A stretch of 64,000 nt of DNA from Sabulibacter ruber (GTDB taxonomy: Bacteria > Bacteroidota > Bacteroidia > Cytophagales > Hymenobacteraceae): the NCBI RefSeq assembly GCF_017355955.1, contig NZ_JAFFID010000002.1:62001-126000 (forward strand). The letters run 5' to 3'. A model generated the notes under the pieces. That model did not search any database. It was given only the letters and a program-made list of their open reading frames with translations, and was not told where the DNA came from. Both the position numbers and the translations under genes were made by a program. Shown piece by piece: positions 15,938 through 25,040 of this stretch; the first letter of the stretch is position 1; every line of letters starts with the position of its first letter.

Positions 15938-16738
15938 TTACTCAACTACTTCAAAAGCATATTTAACTGATGTACCATTGACCCAGAGAGAGTCTCCCTC
16001 AAGAGGTTCATGGTAAACAATGCCCGTCAAATAGTGCATACCAAGCTTTGTGGGGACAAATTTGAATGGGAAAGTTCTGTTGTCTTTTGAATAGAGCGTG
16101 TCAATTACTGTTGTAATTTTTGGGTGTTTGTTCCGGTATTGGTCTGATTCCCCTATCACCGCATATATCTTTCCTCTGATAGGTTCAGCAAATGCAATAG
16201 TGAAGTCGTGTGCTTTGTTCAGTTTCAAAGGAGATTGGCGGCCTATTAAATCTGGAATGTAATACACCATTTCTGTTTTGCCAGTAGTGTCATATCTTTC
16301 AGCATAGAATTGCTCCCCCTTTCTATCAAACCGGTTTAGCTCAGCTTTTATACCTGTTCCGTAGTAGTACTTAATTTCATCACCACAAAGAGTGCCTTCG
16401 CAATAATCTGCAATGTAGTCTAATTTACCATTTTCAGCATATGCCCTTAGCTGCCCATGTGGTTTACCGTTCTTAAATACAGTTTCTTGTTCCACTTTTC
16501 CGTTAGGGTAATAGAAGAAAACAGGTCCATTTTCTATTCCATTTTCCCAATGTGACTTTATTTGCAACGTTCCCGTTGAATCGTACTTGAACGCTACTCC
16601 ATGACGCTTGCCATCTTTTAACTCAACTTTCATCTTGAGTTTGCCATTTGGATAATATTCTTCTTCAATCTTTTTGGCACAGGAGGAACACAGCAAAGTT
16701 AGGGTTAGTAAAGTAATTAAGATGCGAAGTAAAATCAT
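15938..16738 (-). CDS. MORN-repeat (YwqK-like) lipoprotein
   Basis: The 266-aa protein starts with a lipoprotein signal (LLCSSCAKK, cysteine near residue 20). At least four MORN_2 repeats follow, with the form YYPNGKLKMKVELKDGKRHG, FKYDSTGTLQIKSHWENGIENG, FYYPNGKVEQETVFKNGKPHG and YAENGKLDYIADYCEG. The C-terminal 90 residues are an extra beta-rich domain. YwqK-type MORN proteins are sometimes labelled antitoxins, but in Bacteroidota they are mostly surface or periplasmic lipoproteins. Base composition is visibly lower in GC than the neighbours, and a small inverted-repeat element borders it, both hinting at acquisition by transfer. Confidence 0.82.
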   Translation of the reverse strand: MILLRILITLLTLTLLCSSCAKKIEEEYYPNGKLKMKVELKDGKRHGVAFKYDSTGTLQIKSHWENGIENGPVFFYYPNGKVEQETVFKNGKPHGQLRAYAENGKLDYIADYCEGTLCGDEIKYYYGTGIKAELNRFDRKGEQFYAERYDTTGKTEMVYYIPDLIGRQSPLKLNKAHDFTIAFAEPIRGKIYAVIGESDQYRNKHPKITTVIDTLYSKDNRTFPFKFVPTKLGMHYLTGIVYHEPLEGDSLWVNGTSVKYAFEVVE

Positions 16739-16771
16739 TCAAGAAAGAGGCTTGGCTATTCCACTAAAGTA

Positions 16772-16825
16772 GCTTATAAATAGGAAAAGGAGGCCGTTTC
16801 GGGCCTCCTTTTTCTATTTATAAGC
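16772..16825 (-). terminator. Terminator of nrdA
   Basis: A long hairpin with GGAGGCC/GGGCCTCC at its core is flanked by AT-rich arms (GCTTATAAATAG/CTATTTATAAGC). It lies 12 bases downstream of the nrdA stop on the minus strand. Poly-A/T tracts in both arms allow it to work in either direction. Confidence 0.85.
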
Positions 16826-16836
16826 AAAACTAATTC

Positions 16837-19218
16837 TTAGCTACCGCAAGCCTCGCAAGCGTCTGGGTTATCCAGGGAGCAGGCCATGTCGCTTTGGTTT
16901 TGTTCTACCGAGCTGTACATCGGGGCCAGGGTTTCGGCGGCCTGTTTCTCTACGGTGAACTTGATGGCGTCTGCGGCGGCTTTGGTGCGCAGGTAGTACA
17001 TACCGGTTTTCAAGCCTTTCTTCCAGGAGTGGAAGTGCATAGAGGTCAGTTTCCCGAAGTTCACGTTAGACACGTGCAGGTTCAGGCTTTGGCTCTGGCA
17101 GATGTACGCTCCGCGGTCGGCAGACATGTCAATGATGGTCCGCTGGCTGATCTCCCACACGGTCTTGTACAGGTCTTTGATGTGCTGCGGAATGTTAGGA
17201 ATACCCTGCACCGAGCCATTGGCGGCAATGATGGCATTCTTCATCTGGTCGTTCCACAGGTTAAGGTCAATCAGATCCTGCAACAAGTGCTTGTTCACCA
17301 CCATGAACTCCCCGCTCAACACGCGGCGCACGTAGATGTTAGAGGTGTAAGGCTCAAACCCTTCGTTGTTCCCCAGAATCTGCGAGGTAGAAGCGGTTGG
17401 CATGGGCGCTACCAACAGAGAGTTGCGTACGCCATGCTCTACCACTTCCTGACGAAGCGCTTCCCAGTCCCAACGGCCGCTCTCTGGCTTCACGCCCCAC
17501 ATATCAAACTGGAAGATACCCCGGCTGATAGGCGAGCCTTCAAAGGTCTCGTATGGTCCGTTCTTTTTCGCCAGGTCCTTAGAGGCCGTCATGGCCGCGA
17601 AGTAAATGGTCTCAAAGATGTCTTTGTTCAGGCGAGCGGCTTCTTCGCTGTCAAACGGCATGCGCAGTTTCAGGAAGGCATCGGCTAAGCCTTGCACCCC
17701 TAAGCCTATTGGGCGGTGACGCAGGTTAGACTTCTTGGCCTCTGGTACCGGGTAGTAGTTGATGTCAATTACCTTGTTCAGGTTCTTGGTAACGGTGTAG
17801 GTTACGTCGTACAGCTTCTGGTGGTCAAAGAACTTACGGCCGCCTTCTTCTTTGATAAAGCGTGGCAAGGCCAGAGAGGCCAGGTTACACACGGCAATCT
17901 CATCGGCATCGGTGTACTCAATGATCTCGGTGCAGAGGTTAGAGCTCTTGATGGTACCCAGGTTCTGCTGGTTAGACTTGCCGTTGGCGTGGTCTTTGAA
18001 CAGCATGTACGGCGTACCGGTCTCGGTCTGGGCTTCCAGAATAGCGAACCACAGTTCCTGCGCTTTGATGGTTTTGCGGGCTTTGCCTTCGCGCTCGTAT
18101 TTCTCATACAGGCGCTCAAAGTCTTTCCCCCAGGTTTCAGACAAGCCAGGGCACTCATTAGGGCACATCAGGCTCCAGTCGCCGTTGGCCTCTACGCGCT
18201 TCATGAACAGGTCTGGCGTCCATAACGCTAAGAACAGGTCACGGGTACGCATCTCTTCTTTCCCGTGGTTCTTGCGCAGATCCAGGAACTCAAAGATGTC
18301 TGAGTGCCATGGCTCCAGGTAAATGGCAAACGCGCCTTTGCGCTTTCCGCCGCCCTGGTCTACGTAACGGGCCGTGTCATTGAACACTTTCAACATTGGT
18401 ACCAAGCCGTTAGACGTACCGTTGGTGCCTTTGATGTAAGAACCCGTGGCTCTGATGTTGTGCACCGCCAGGCCAATACCACCGGCGCTCTGGGAGATAA
18501 GCGCGCAGTTTTTAAGCGTGTCATAAATGCCCGGAATGCTGTCTTCCTTCATGGTTAACAGGAAGCAGGAAGACAACTGAGGTTTAGGCGTACCGGCGTT
18601 GAACAAGGTTGGTGTAGCATGCGTGAACCACTTCTCAGACATGAGGTTGTAGGTCTCAATAGCCGCGTCAATGTCGTTCTTATGGATACCCACGGCCACG
18701 CGCATGAGCATGTGCTGCGGACGCTCCACCACTTTGCCGTTCACGCGCAGCAGGTACGAGCGCTCCAGGGTTTTGTACCCGAAGTAATCATAGTTGTAGT
18801 CGCGGTCATAGATGATGCTGGAATCCAGCACGGCCGCGTGTTTCTTGATCACATCAAATACGTCCTTCGCAATCAGAGAAGCGTTTTCCCCGGTTTTGGG
18901 GTCTACGTAGGTGTAGAGCTGCTTCATGGTGTTGAAGAACGATTTCTGCGTCACCTTGTGCAGGCTGGAGATGGCAATGCGCGCCGCCAGAATGGCGTAA
19001 TCGGGGTGCTTGGTGGTCAAAGACGCCGATGTTTCCGCCGCCAGGTTATCCAGTTCTACCGTGGTTACGCCATCGTAGATCCCGTCAATCACCTTCTTGG
19101 CGACCTCAATGGGGCTTACGAACGTCATGTTCAGGCCATAGCATAGTTTCTCTATGCGGGCCGTGATCTTATCAAATTTGACCGACTCCCGGCGGCCATC
19201 TCTTTTTACAACTAACAT
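16837..19218 (-). CDS. nrdA: Ribonucleoside-diphosphate reductase, class Ia alpha subunit
   Basis: The 793-aa protein reduces ribonucleoside diphosphates to deoxy forms together with NrdB. An ATP-cone occupies the N-terminus ([16 protein letters not shown]). Active-site residues are C218 (LSSCFLL), N427, C429 and E431 (NLCTEI) and C444, and the C-terminal redox pair is in EACGS. These fall at the same residue numbers as in human RRM1, and the sequence is eukaryote-like throughout, as is usual for Bacteroidota class Ia enzymes. nrdB lies upstream on the same strand with a 292-base gap that holds a near-promoter (TACCTTTA form around 19237), so nrdA may have its own start as well. Confidence 0.97.
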   Translation of the reverse strand: MLVVKRDGRRESVKFDKITARIEKLCYGLNMTFVSPIEVAKKVIDGIYDGVTTVELDNLAAETSASLTTKHPDYAILAARIAISSLHKVTQKSFFNTMKQLYTYVDPKTGENASLIAKDVFDVIKKHAAVLDSSIIYDRDYNYDYFGYKTLERSYLLRVNGKVVERPQHMLMRVAVGIHKNDIDAAIETYNLMSEKWFTHATPTLFNAGTPKPQLSSCFLLTMKEDSIPGIYDTLKNCALISQSAGGIGLAVHNIRATGSYIKGTNGTSNGLVPMLKVFNDTARYVDQGGGKRKGAFAIYLEPWHSDIFEFLDLRKNHGKEEMRTRDLFLALWTPDLFMKRVEANGDWSLMCPNECPGLSETWGKDFERLYEKYEREGKARKTIKAQELWFAILEAQTETGTPYMLFKDHANGKSNQQNLGTIKSSNLCTEIIEYTDADEIAVCNLASLALPRFIKEEGGRKFFDHQKLYDVTYTVTKNLNKVIDINYYPVPEAKKSNLRHRPIGLGVQGLADAFLKLRMPFDSEEAARLNKDIFETIYFAAMTASKDLAKKNGPYETFEGSPISRGIFQFDMWGVKPESGRWDWEALRQEVVEHGVRNSLLVAPMPTASTSQILGNNEGFEPYTSNIYVRRVLSGEFMVVNKHLLQDLIDLNLWNDQMKNAIIAANGSVQGIPNIPQHIKDLYKTVWEISQRTIIDMSADRGAYICQSQSLNLHVSNVNFGKLTSMHFHSWKKGLKTGMYYLRTKAAADAIKFTVEKQAAETLAPMYSSVEQNQSDMACSLDNPDACEACGS

Positions 19219-19510
19219 ATCTTTCCTGTTTTTATAAAGGTACTCGCAGGCTGGAAAGGCCTGTTTTAACTACGTATGTATTCGCCCGCTTTCCACAAGG
19301 AGACACTAGGCTACGCCCTTCTGCCTTGTTTCTGAGGCAGATTACGTGACAGAAGGCCGTACTTTACCTGTTCACCTCCGGAAGGAGGCAAAAACAGGCT
19401 ATGGTTCTGATTTTTAAGAAGTAGAATAACCCAACCGGCTGCTGGATGTTTCTGCCGTGTTTAAGGGAAAACAGCTCCAAAACAGAGCGGCATTGCCCTT
19501 GGGTTAATGA

Positions 19511-20470
19511 CTAGAAATCTTCGTCCAGAGAGAACACGTTATCATTGCGGTCGGCCATTACACCGGCTTTCTGATATTCACCCACGCGTTTCTCAAAGAA
19601 GTTGGTTTTGCCTTGCAGGGAGATCATCTCCATGAAGTCAAAAGGATTGGTAGCATTGTAGATTTTGGTGTAGCCCAGCGCCACTAACAGGCGGTCTGCT
19701 ACAAACTCAATGTATTGTGTCATGAGTTTTGCGTTCATCCCTATGAGGTCCACGGGCAGGGCATCGGTCACAAATTCCTGCTCAATGCTCACCGCGTCGC
19801 GGATGATGGTATGTACGCGCTCTTCTGGCAACTTGTTCACTAACATAGAGTAAAGCAGGCACGCAAAATCTGTGTGCAGCCCCTCGTCACGGGAGATCAG
19901 CTCGTTGGAGAAGGTAAGGCCTGGCATCAAGCCGCGCTTCTTCAACCAGAAAATAGAACAGAAAGAACCAGAGAAGAAGATACCCTCTACCGCGGCAAAG
20001 GCAATCAGTCTTTCAGTGAAGTTCTCAGAGTTGATCCACTTCAGCGCCCACTCGCCTTTTTTCTGCACGCAAGGAACTGTCTCCAGCGCGTTGAACAGGC
20101 GGTCTTTCTCCTGCGGGTCTTTAATATAAGTGTCAATCAACAGCGAATAGGTTTCAGAGTGGATGTTTTCCATCATAATCTGGAAACCATAGAAACAACG
20201 GGCTTCTGGCATCTGCACTTCTTGCATGAAGTTGATGGCCAGGTTCTCGTTCACGATTCCGTCTGAAGCGGCAAAGAAAGCCAGCACGTGGGAAATGAAG
20301 TGGCGCTCGCCGTCGTTCAGTTTTTCCCAATCTTTCAAGTCCGGCGACAAGTCGATTTCTTCGGCCGTCCAGAAGCTAGCCTCTGCTTTCTTATACATCT
20401 GCCACACGGCATCGTTTTGGATGGGGAACAGGACAAAGCGATTCGGGTTCTCTTGTAAAATGGGCTCCAT
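19511..20470 (-). CDS. nrdB: Ribonucleoside-diphosphate reductase, class Ia beta subunit
   Basis: The 319-aa protein carries the di-iron and tyrosyl radical. All expected residues are present: D70, E101, H104, the radical tyrosine Y108 ([10 protein letters not shown]), E162, E196 and H199 (SRDEGLH). The C-terminal FSLDEDF is the tail that docks on NrdA. It resembles eukaryotic R2 closely ([28 protein letters not shown]). It is first in the nrdB-nrdA order. Upstream, CAAATATA at 20591-20598 is the complement of a TATATTTG -7 box. DnaA-box-like sites in the same upstream region may link its expression to replication. Confidence 0.97.
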   Translation of the reverse strand: MEPILQENPNRFVLFPIQNDAVWQMYKKAEASFWTAEEIDLSPDLKDWEKLNDGERHFISHVLAFFAASDGIVNENLAINFMQEVQMPEARCFYGFQIMMENIHSETYSLLIDTYIKDPQEKDRLFNALETVPCVQKKGEWALKWINSENFTERLIAFAAVEGIFFSGSFCSIFWLKKRGLMPGLTFSNELISRDEGLHTDFACLLYSMLVNKLPEERVHTIIRDAVSIEQEFVTDALPVDLIGMNAKLMTQYIEFVADRLLVALGYTKIYNATNPFDFMEMISLQGKTNFFEKRVGEYQKAGVMADRNDNVFSLDEDF

Positions 20471-21423
20471 AAACTATACGGTTAATTGCTCTTAATAATA
20501 AGGGAGGATAACGGTGCGCGGGCGTTACACCTCGGCCGCCACAGCCCCTGAACCGGTGGCCCAGGAGGCAATTGCTTTGGCTTGAGATTTCAAATATAGG
20601 GACAAATACGTTGTTTGCCCGTTCTGAACCGCCTAATTTATCCAATTCTTATACAGCGGTTATCCACATTATAACGTCCTGTTAATCAGTATCTTAAAAT
20701 TTTATCAAAATTAGAAACCCTAAATATAGGCTTAATTCTATAGCTGCAGACTGGTATCTCAAAGGATAGCAATACACCCACAGAAAGAGAAGCTTACCGC
20801 CTTGAAAACGGAAAATACAAGAAGAGGAAAGCAGAAGTTTTAAGCAGACCACAGGCACCCAAAACGCAGAAAGCACCTCCAACCACAGCCGCTGCGCTGC
20901 GCTTCAATCAGATCCGGCCAATCGCGTGAATACTTGCCACACCACTTCAGCCTCCTGAACCTCTGTTGCCAGTTCTACTCAGACAAACTCCAGATTTTTT
21001 TTTTACCCACAGATATCCACAGGCAATGAACACCGCCTACGCCAAAGCCGCTCAGGAACACAGAAACACCTTTAGTCAAGAAACCCGCTGTTTTTCTTGG
21101 ATTTAGCGCAAAAACAACGTACTTTCATTTACCTCTAAAACTAGGAAACACCGCCACTGCACAGCGGTTTTAAGGCCCGTTTTCCACCAATTTCCACGGG
21201 CTTGTTTCTTTTCCTGCGAGTTTTCCCACACGTAACTACTTGACTATCATTACAAATTTGGTTTATCCACTTGAGTTATCCACATTTCTGGGGAAAACTC
21301 ACAACTTGTTAGAAGTCAGGGAAGTACTCAACTGATTAGGAGGAAAATTAAAGAAAGGAAACTTGGATATACCGGTTGATAGTCTTACCTTTGCGGTTCA
21401 TTTTTAAAAACTATCGTAAGCTG
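20471..21423. other. Gene-free region with a cluster of DnaA-box-like sites (candidate oriC or DnaA-regulated region)
   Basis: This 953-base interval between leftward nrdB and rightward rplU has no supported gene. TTATCCACA occurs at 20660-20668 and 21276-21284. One-mismatch forms are TTACCCACA (21003-21011), ATATCCACA (21013-21021) and TTATCCACT (21263-21271). All five are on the plus strand. A strongly AT-rich block (about 20669-20745) adjoins the first box, and a T-run precedes the middle pair. Divergent, growth-linked genes on each side fit a replication origin. The alternative is DnaA control of nrdB, known in E. coli. dnaA itself is not in the window. Confidence 0.55.
21363..21393 (+). 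promoter_or_regulatory. Promoter of rplU-rpmA
   Basis: TTG (21363-21365), 20 bases and TACCTTTG (21386-21393) match the Bacteroidetes promoter form. The rplU ATG at 21424 is 30 bases downstream, which rules out the longer reading frame that begins at 21376 inside the promoter. Confidence 0.8.
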
Positions 21424-21732
21424 ATGTACGCAATTGTAGAAATCGCTGGTATCCAGACGAAAGTAGAGAGCGGTAAGTTCTTCTACACTAACAAGCTTTC
21501 CGGCAATGAGGGTGACGCCGTAGAGTTCGCCAATGTTCTTTTAACTGATGACAACGGAACTTTAACTGTTGGTGCTCCTTTTGTAGAAGGTGTGAAGGTA
21601 ACTGGAACTATCCAGGGCCACGCTAAAGGTGACAAAGTGATCGTTTTCAAGAAGAAAAGAAGAAAAGGTTACAAGAAGAAAAACGGTCACCGTCAACAAT
21701 ACACCAAAGTGTTGATCAACACTATTGGCTAA
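21424..21732 (+). CDS. rplU: 50S ribosomal protein L21
   Basis: The 102-aa protein starts [20 protein letters not shown] and follows L21 to the end, with the basic rRNA-binding segment [20 protein letters not shown]. The start at 21424 is fixed by the family N-terminus and by the promoter at 21363-21393; an upstream in-frame codon at 21376 would lie within the promoter. L21 binds 23S rRNA domain I in the large subunit. rpmA follows 69 bases later, the conserved L21-L27 order, and both end at one terminator. Confidence 0.97.
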   Translation: MYAIVEIAGIQTKVESGKFFYTNKLSGNEGDAVEFANVLLTDDNGTLTVGAPFVEGVKVTGTIQGHAKGDKVIVFKKKRRKGYKKKNGHRQQYTKVLINTIG

Positions 21733-21801
21733 TTTTTAGAGACAGAAACTAATTGTTGAACCAATCTTGGGCGTAAGCCCAGAATTAATAGAAATACAGA
21801 A

Positions 21802-22080
21802 ATGGCACACAAAAAAGGTGTAGGTAGTTCTAACAACGGCCGTGAATCACATTCCAAGAGACTAGGTGTTAAAATCTTCGGTGGCCAGCCTATCATTGCT
21901 GGTAACATCATCGTGCGTCAGCGCGGTACTGCTCACCACCCAGGTCAGAACGTAGGTATCGGGAAAGACCATACTTTGTTCGCTTTGACTGACGGTGTAG
22001 TATCTTTCAGAAAAGGTGCTAAAAACCGCTCTTACGTTTCAGTTATCCCAGTTGCTGAGACTACTGAAGCTCAAGCATAA
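21802..22080 (+). CDS. rpmA: 50S ribosomal protein L27
   Basis: The 92-aa protein starts [20 protein letters not shown], the standard L27 N-terminus that reaches toward the peptidyl-transferase centre; there is no cleaved N-terminal extension of the Firmicutes type. The core [21 protein letters not shown] and [12 protein letters not shown] is fully conserved. It is co-transcribed with rplU. The C-terminal TTEAQA tail is slightly longer than average. Confidence 0.98.
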   Translation: MAHKKGVGSSNNGRESHSKRLGVKIFGGQPIIAGNIIVRQRGTAHHPGQNVGIGKDHTLFALTDGVVSFRKGAKNRSYVSVIPVAETTEAQA

Positions 22081-22113
22081 GTTTTCTTTCGGCTCACGCC
22101 GATGAAAATCTCC

Positions 22114-22142
22114 AAAAGGCTGCCCTACCAGGCAGCCTTTTT
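22114..22142 (+). terminator. Intrinsic terminator of rplU-rpmA
   Basis: AAAAGGCTGCC (22114-22124) pairs with GGCAGCCTTTT (from 22131) around the loop CTACCA, ending in six T residues: a textbook rho-independent terminator. Confidence 0.93.
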
Positions 22143-22330
22143 TGTTGGCTGCTTATTGTACGTTTTTGGGCCGTTTTTTGGGAAACCGGCTTGAAACAGG
22201 CTTTTCTCTTTTACGCCAAACATCATCTCCTTGTCTCCTCAAAGGCAGTGTGGCTGGCAAGAAAAAGGATGGTGATGCCGTTGGGGTTATTGGTAACAAG
22301 GCCAGGACACAGAGGAAAGCTTTTCTGGAA

Positions 22331-22712
22331 TGCGTGCGGACACGAGCCGGAGGCTCGCGCCAGCGGATCAGCAATCGTTTCTTTGTGGCTAATGCCTCAC
22401 GGCAGTTGCAAACTGCCATCATGGTAGGTCCAAGTCACAGATTTGAACCATGGAAAACAATAGAGAAAAGATCCAAAATCACCTGCTCTGCTAAACAAGG
22501 CACCAACAGGAAGGAACCAATTCCAGTCTTTCCGTTGAGCGCCTTAGCAGGTTCCGGTGCCGCCAGGCATTGCGACCCCACGGGAGCAAAGGGAGCTGGT
22601 ACAGCGCGAGGCGGGAAGACGGTGCCCCGCGGCCGTGAGCGCATATCGCCAGCTATGCAAAGAAGCGCTCATAAACCCATAGACAAGCGGGAATTCGCCA
22701 GCGTTAGCAGAT
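22331..22712 (+). repeat. Long structured intergenic repeat, copy 2
   Basis: This is the second copy of the repeat at 2926-3340, same orientation, about 19.4 kb away. Shared blocks include GGACACGAGC, TCGCGCCAGCGGATCAGCAA, CGGCAGTTGCAAACTGCC, the CATGGT...ACCATG stem and AGCGCCTTAGCAGGTTCCGG. The first hairpin reads GAGCC-GGA-GGCTC (22344-22356) where copy 1 has GAGCG-GGA-CGCTC, a paired change that keeps the stem. The GTAGAGAC palindrome of copy 1 is missing here. A 192-codon open frame crosses it but is not kept in copy 1. Confidence 0.75.
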
Positions 22713-22727
22713 TAAACTAAACACCTC

Positions 22728-23534
22728 TTAGTGCGGTGCCTCCACAAAAGAAACAGCTCCTTCCTCCGCCACAGGCATTAACGCATACAACACCGGCTTA
22801 CTAGGACTGGCATCCAGCACCAGACTGGTGACTTGCAGGTTCAGCAAATACAGCCCGTCCGCTACGGCATCCGGCACAAAGATCAACTCCGTAATGGTGG
22901 CATTCTTTCTGACCGAATCAGGATATTGCCAGAATGCCCGGTGCGCGAGCAAAGCGCCGCCGTCTTCCTCGCGGTCCACGGAGGGCAGGTCCAGAAGCAG
23001 GTGCTCTACGCCACGTTGGGCTAAGTATACGGCTAAAGCGGGTTCAATATACGTGGGGTTGGTACCGGAGTACTGGGCGGTGCGCTTGCTTTCCAAGTTG
23101 GGGAGAGTGCGCAAAACCAACGCTTCGGGCAGATTTTCTTCCGGGAGTTGCGAGAGCACATCCTGCGCCATCACTACCCAATCACCAGTAGCTTGCTGCT
23201 TAGGCGTCACCGAGACTAACTGGGCCACAAACAGGAACCGGTGCAGGCAATTGTCTAACTTAGCGGCTGGGTCTGGAGAGATATGCCCGTAACATTCAGT
23301 GTGGGTGCCGTTGCCGTGTGGAGTGAGGTGTACGCGCTGGTAATTGGTGGAGCCGCCCAAGGCCACACTGCCCACAAAGCTGCCTACCGTGATGGTTTCT
23401 ACCTGCACCGGCTCGGCCCAGAAGCAGTTCACGTTTTCAGGTCCAGGTGCTAAACGCAAGGAAATATCAAGGGGCTGCAGCGGATTGAACTGGTACGTAC
23501 GGTTCCGGAAGGTGATAGAAGCAGAGGAAAGCAT
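22728..23534 (-). CDS. Cyclase family protein (kynurenine formamidase-like)
   Basis: The 268-aa protein carries the metal-binding signature of the cyclase/KynB family: HGNGTHTECYGH at residues 73-84, with H73, H78, E80 and H84 in ligand positions (the family form is HxGTHxDxxxH; here E replaces D). A later His/Glu region (TNPTYIEPALAVYLAQRGV... DLPSVDREEDGG) completes the fold. Members hydrolyse amide or ester bonds in cyclic or N-formyl substrates. No kynurenine-pathway genes are nearby, so the substrate is open. It is separated from the 2H phosphoesterase gene by 62 bases on the same strand. Confidence 0.85.
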   Translation of the reverse strand: MLSSASITFRNRTYQFNPLQPLDISLRLAPGPENVNCFWAEPVQVETITVGSFVGSVALGGSTNYQRVHLTPHGNGTHTECYGHISPDPAAKLDNCLHRFLFVAQLVSVTPKQQATGDWVVMAQDVLSQLPEENLPEALVLRTLPNLESKRTAQYSGTNPTYIEPALAVYLAQRGVEHLLLDLPSVDREEDGGALLAHRAFWQYPDSVRKNATITELIFVPDAVADGLYLLNLQVTSLVLDASPSKPVLYALMPVAEEGAVSFVEAPH

Positions 23535-23596
23535 GGGCAGTGTTTTAGACCTGTTTTTACGAAAGTAACTTAGAATCAGGATATCAGGCGGGGAAT

Positions 23597-24280
23597 TTAC
23601 GTCAACGGGAAAGTGGCCAGCAACTGGGTGTTCTCCTTGCGCTGGTACCAGTCATTGCTCACCAATTCCACTTGCTTGATGAGGGCTGTCCCGAAATCGT
23701 GCTCCCGGCAGGTTTGTAGTTTTTGCAGAAAGGCTTGTGGCCGTTGCAGCGGTTTCCGGAACCTGATAACGGTGCTATGGGCGGTGGAAATGGCGTAACG
23801 TTGGTCAATGGACTGCTGCAACCCCGAGTTCCGGAAAACGGTTCGTAGGTTGTCCCGCAGGTTCTGCAGATCATCGCCCTGCGGAAACCCCTGGACCATG
23901 ACGCAGGAGGGCGACGCGGTAATGCCCTTGAACTCTACGTTGAACGGTTTAATGGAAACCAGCGCCTCTTTCACTAAATCAATGTATTGCTGCAACTCAA
24001 TCTGGTCTACCTTAAAGCCCGGGTAACAGCTGATGATGCTTAACAATGTGATGTGCACGTCTGAGGCTGGGTAATAATATTGTTCTGGTTCTAGGGAGGC
24101 CATTTCCTGCACAAAACTTAATATGTTCTCCAGCGCTTCTCCCTGGGGACGAGCCAGCAGAGTAATGCCCAGGCGGGTATCGGTTGGGGAGTCAAGCAGG
24201 GCATCAAACTCGTATTGGTTTTCCTTGAATCTGGCCTCGGTGCTTTCCCAGAGTTGGGTGTAATGGGCTCTTAACTCCAT
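23597..24280 (-). CDS. 2H phosphoesterase (2'-5' RNA ligase family)
   Basis: The 227-aa protein has the two H-x-T motifs of the 2H superfamily: HITLL at residues 76-80 and HSTVIRF at 168-174. Between them are the usual strands (FNVEFKGITASPSCVMVQGF). Bacterial members (ThpR/LigT-like) hydrolyse 2',3'-cyclic phosphates or open 2'-5' RNA linkages in vitro. At 227 aa it is slightly longer than the classic LigT group, with an N-terminal extension of about 30 residues (WESTEARFKENQYEFDALL). Its cellular substrate is unknown. It may be co-transcribed with the cyclase gene. Confidence 0.85.
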   Translation of the reverse strand: MELRAHYTQLWESTEARFKENQYEFDALLDSPTDTRLGITLLARPQGEALENILSFVQEMASLEPEQYYYPASDVHITLLSIISCYPGFKVDQIELQQYIDLVKEALVSIKPFNVEFKGITASPSCVMVQGFPQGDDLQNLRDNLRTVFRNSGLQQSIDQRYAISTAHSTVIRFRKPLQRPQAFLQKLQTCREHDFGTALIKQVELVSNDWYQRKENTQLLATFPLT

Positions 24281-24398
24281 GGGGGTAGAGGTTGACGGAT
24301 ATTCGTTTTAGAGCTGTTTCTGCTAAAGTAGGGCAAAAACAAGTAAATGCAACACAAGTGGCCTCTTCTTTTCCCCGTGGAACAACGCAGTTTCAGCG

Positions 24399-24971
24399 CT
24401 ACTTCACATCAATGTCATACTTGGCCAGCAAGCCCAGGGCACCCTGCGCCGAGAACTTCGCCTTCCTGATTCGGTTCAGCTCGGGATCAAATGTGTAGTT
24501 GTAGGCCGTCCGAAAATCGGCTTTCTCCAGGTTGCTGCGCTGGAAGATGGTTCGGGTCAGGTCACAGTCCAGGAAAGCGGCCTGGGTTAAATCCGCATCG
24601 GTGAAGTTGGCTTCCTTAATGCTACAGCTTTCAAAAATGGTCTTTTTGAGGTTCTTTTTGGCAAAATAGGTGTAATCCAGGGAGCAGCCTTTGAACCGAA
24701 CCGCGAACAGAAAATCATTACACCCGCTGAAATCCACGCCCACCAGTTTGCAGTCGGTAAACGTCACGTCCTGCAGTTTGGCGTAGTTCAGTTTTACCAG
24801 ACTCAGATTGCAGGCCTCGAACCGACAATCGGTGAAGCTGGAGTTAGAGAAATCGTTATTGGAGAAGTCACAGTTCCGGAAATTGCAGTCGTCAAACTCG
24901 CGGCCAGCCACGCGCTGCCCGGTGTAGTTGATGCCCTCAAACGTCTTGTTCTGGTGCAGCGCTTCTTGCAT
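24399..24971 (-). CDS. Pentapeptide repeat protein (Qnr/McbG-like size)
   Basis: The 190-aa protein is nearly all A(D/N)LXX-type pentapeptides with Phe/Leu at the centre: FDDCNFRNCDFSNNDFSNSS, then FTDCRFEACNLSLVKL and later IKEANFTDADLTQAAFLDCD. It ends with a non-repeat helix (GALGLLAKYDIDVK). This build gives a right-handed quadrilateral beta-helix. Length and the C-terminal helix are like Qnr and McbG, DNA-mimicking proteins that bind DNA gyrase, but many pentapeptide proteins have other or unknown roles. It is soluble, with no signal peptide. A hairpin-family core lies upstream at 25007-25028. Confidence 0.85.
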   Translation of the reverse strand: MQEALHQNKTFEGINYTGQRVAGREFDDCNFRNCDFSNNDFSNSSFTDCRFEACNLSLVKLNYAKLQDVTFTDCKLVGVDFSGCNDFLFAVRFKGCSLDYTYFAKKNLKKTIFESCSIKEANFTDADLTQAAFLDCDLTRTIFQRSNLEKADFRTAYNYTFDPELNRIRKAKFSAQGALGLLAKYDIDVK

Positions 24972-25006
24972 ATTTAAGTAGACGGCACAAAGGAATGGCT
25001 CTTTGC

Positions 25007-25028
25007 GCCTGATTTTTGGGAAACAGGC
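25007..25028. repeat. Hairpin-family core
   Basis: CCTGATTTTTGGGAAACAGG with flanking G and C forms a short imperfect palindrome, closely like the core at 15738-15757. It lies between the minus-strand genes at 24399-24971 and 25041-25670. Confidence 0.5.
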
Positions 25029-25040
25029 TTAAATTAAAAC

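Noticed and set aside
15938-16738. Calling the MORN-repeat lipoprotein an antitoxin
   Set aside because: The YwqK antitoxin label is common in databases, but there is no toxin gene beside it and the protein has a lipoprotein signal.
20694-20882. 62-codon minus-strand frame in the DnaA-box region
   Set aside because: Hydrophobic by chance in AT-rich DNA, with no family match; it does not weaken the gene-free reading of the region.
22142-22720. 192-codon open frame across the second structured repeat
   Set aside because: The matching stretch of copy 1 (2926-3340) does not keep this frame beyond a short block around SALAGSGAA, so it is not under coding constraint.
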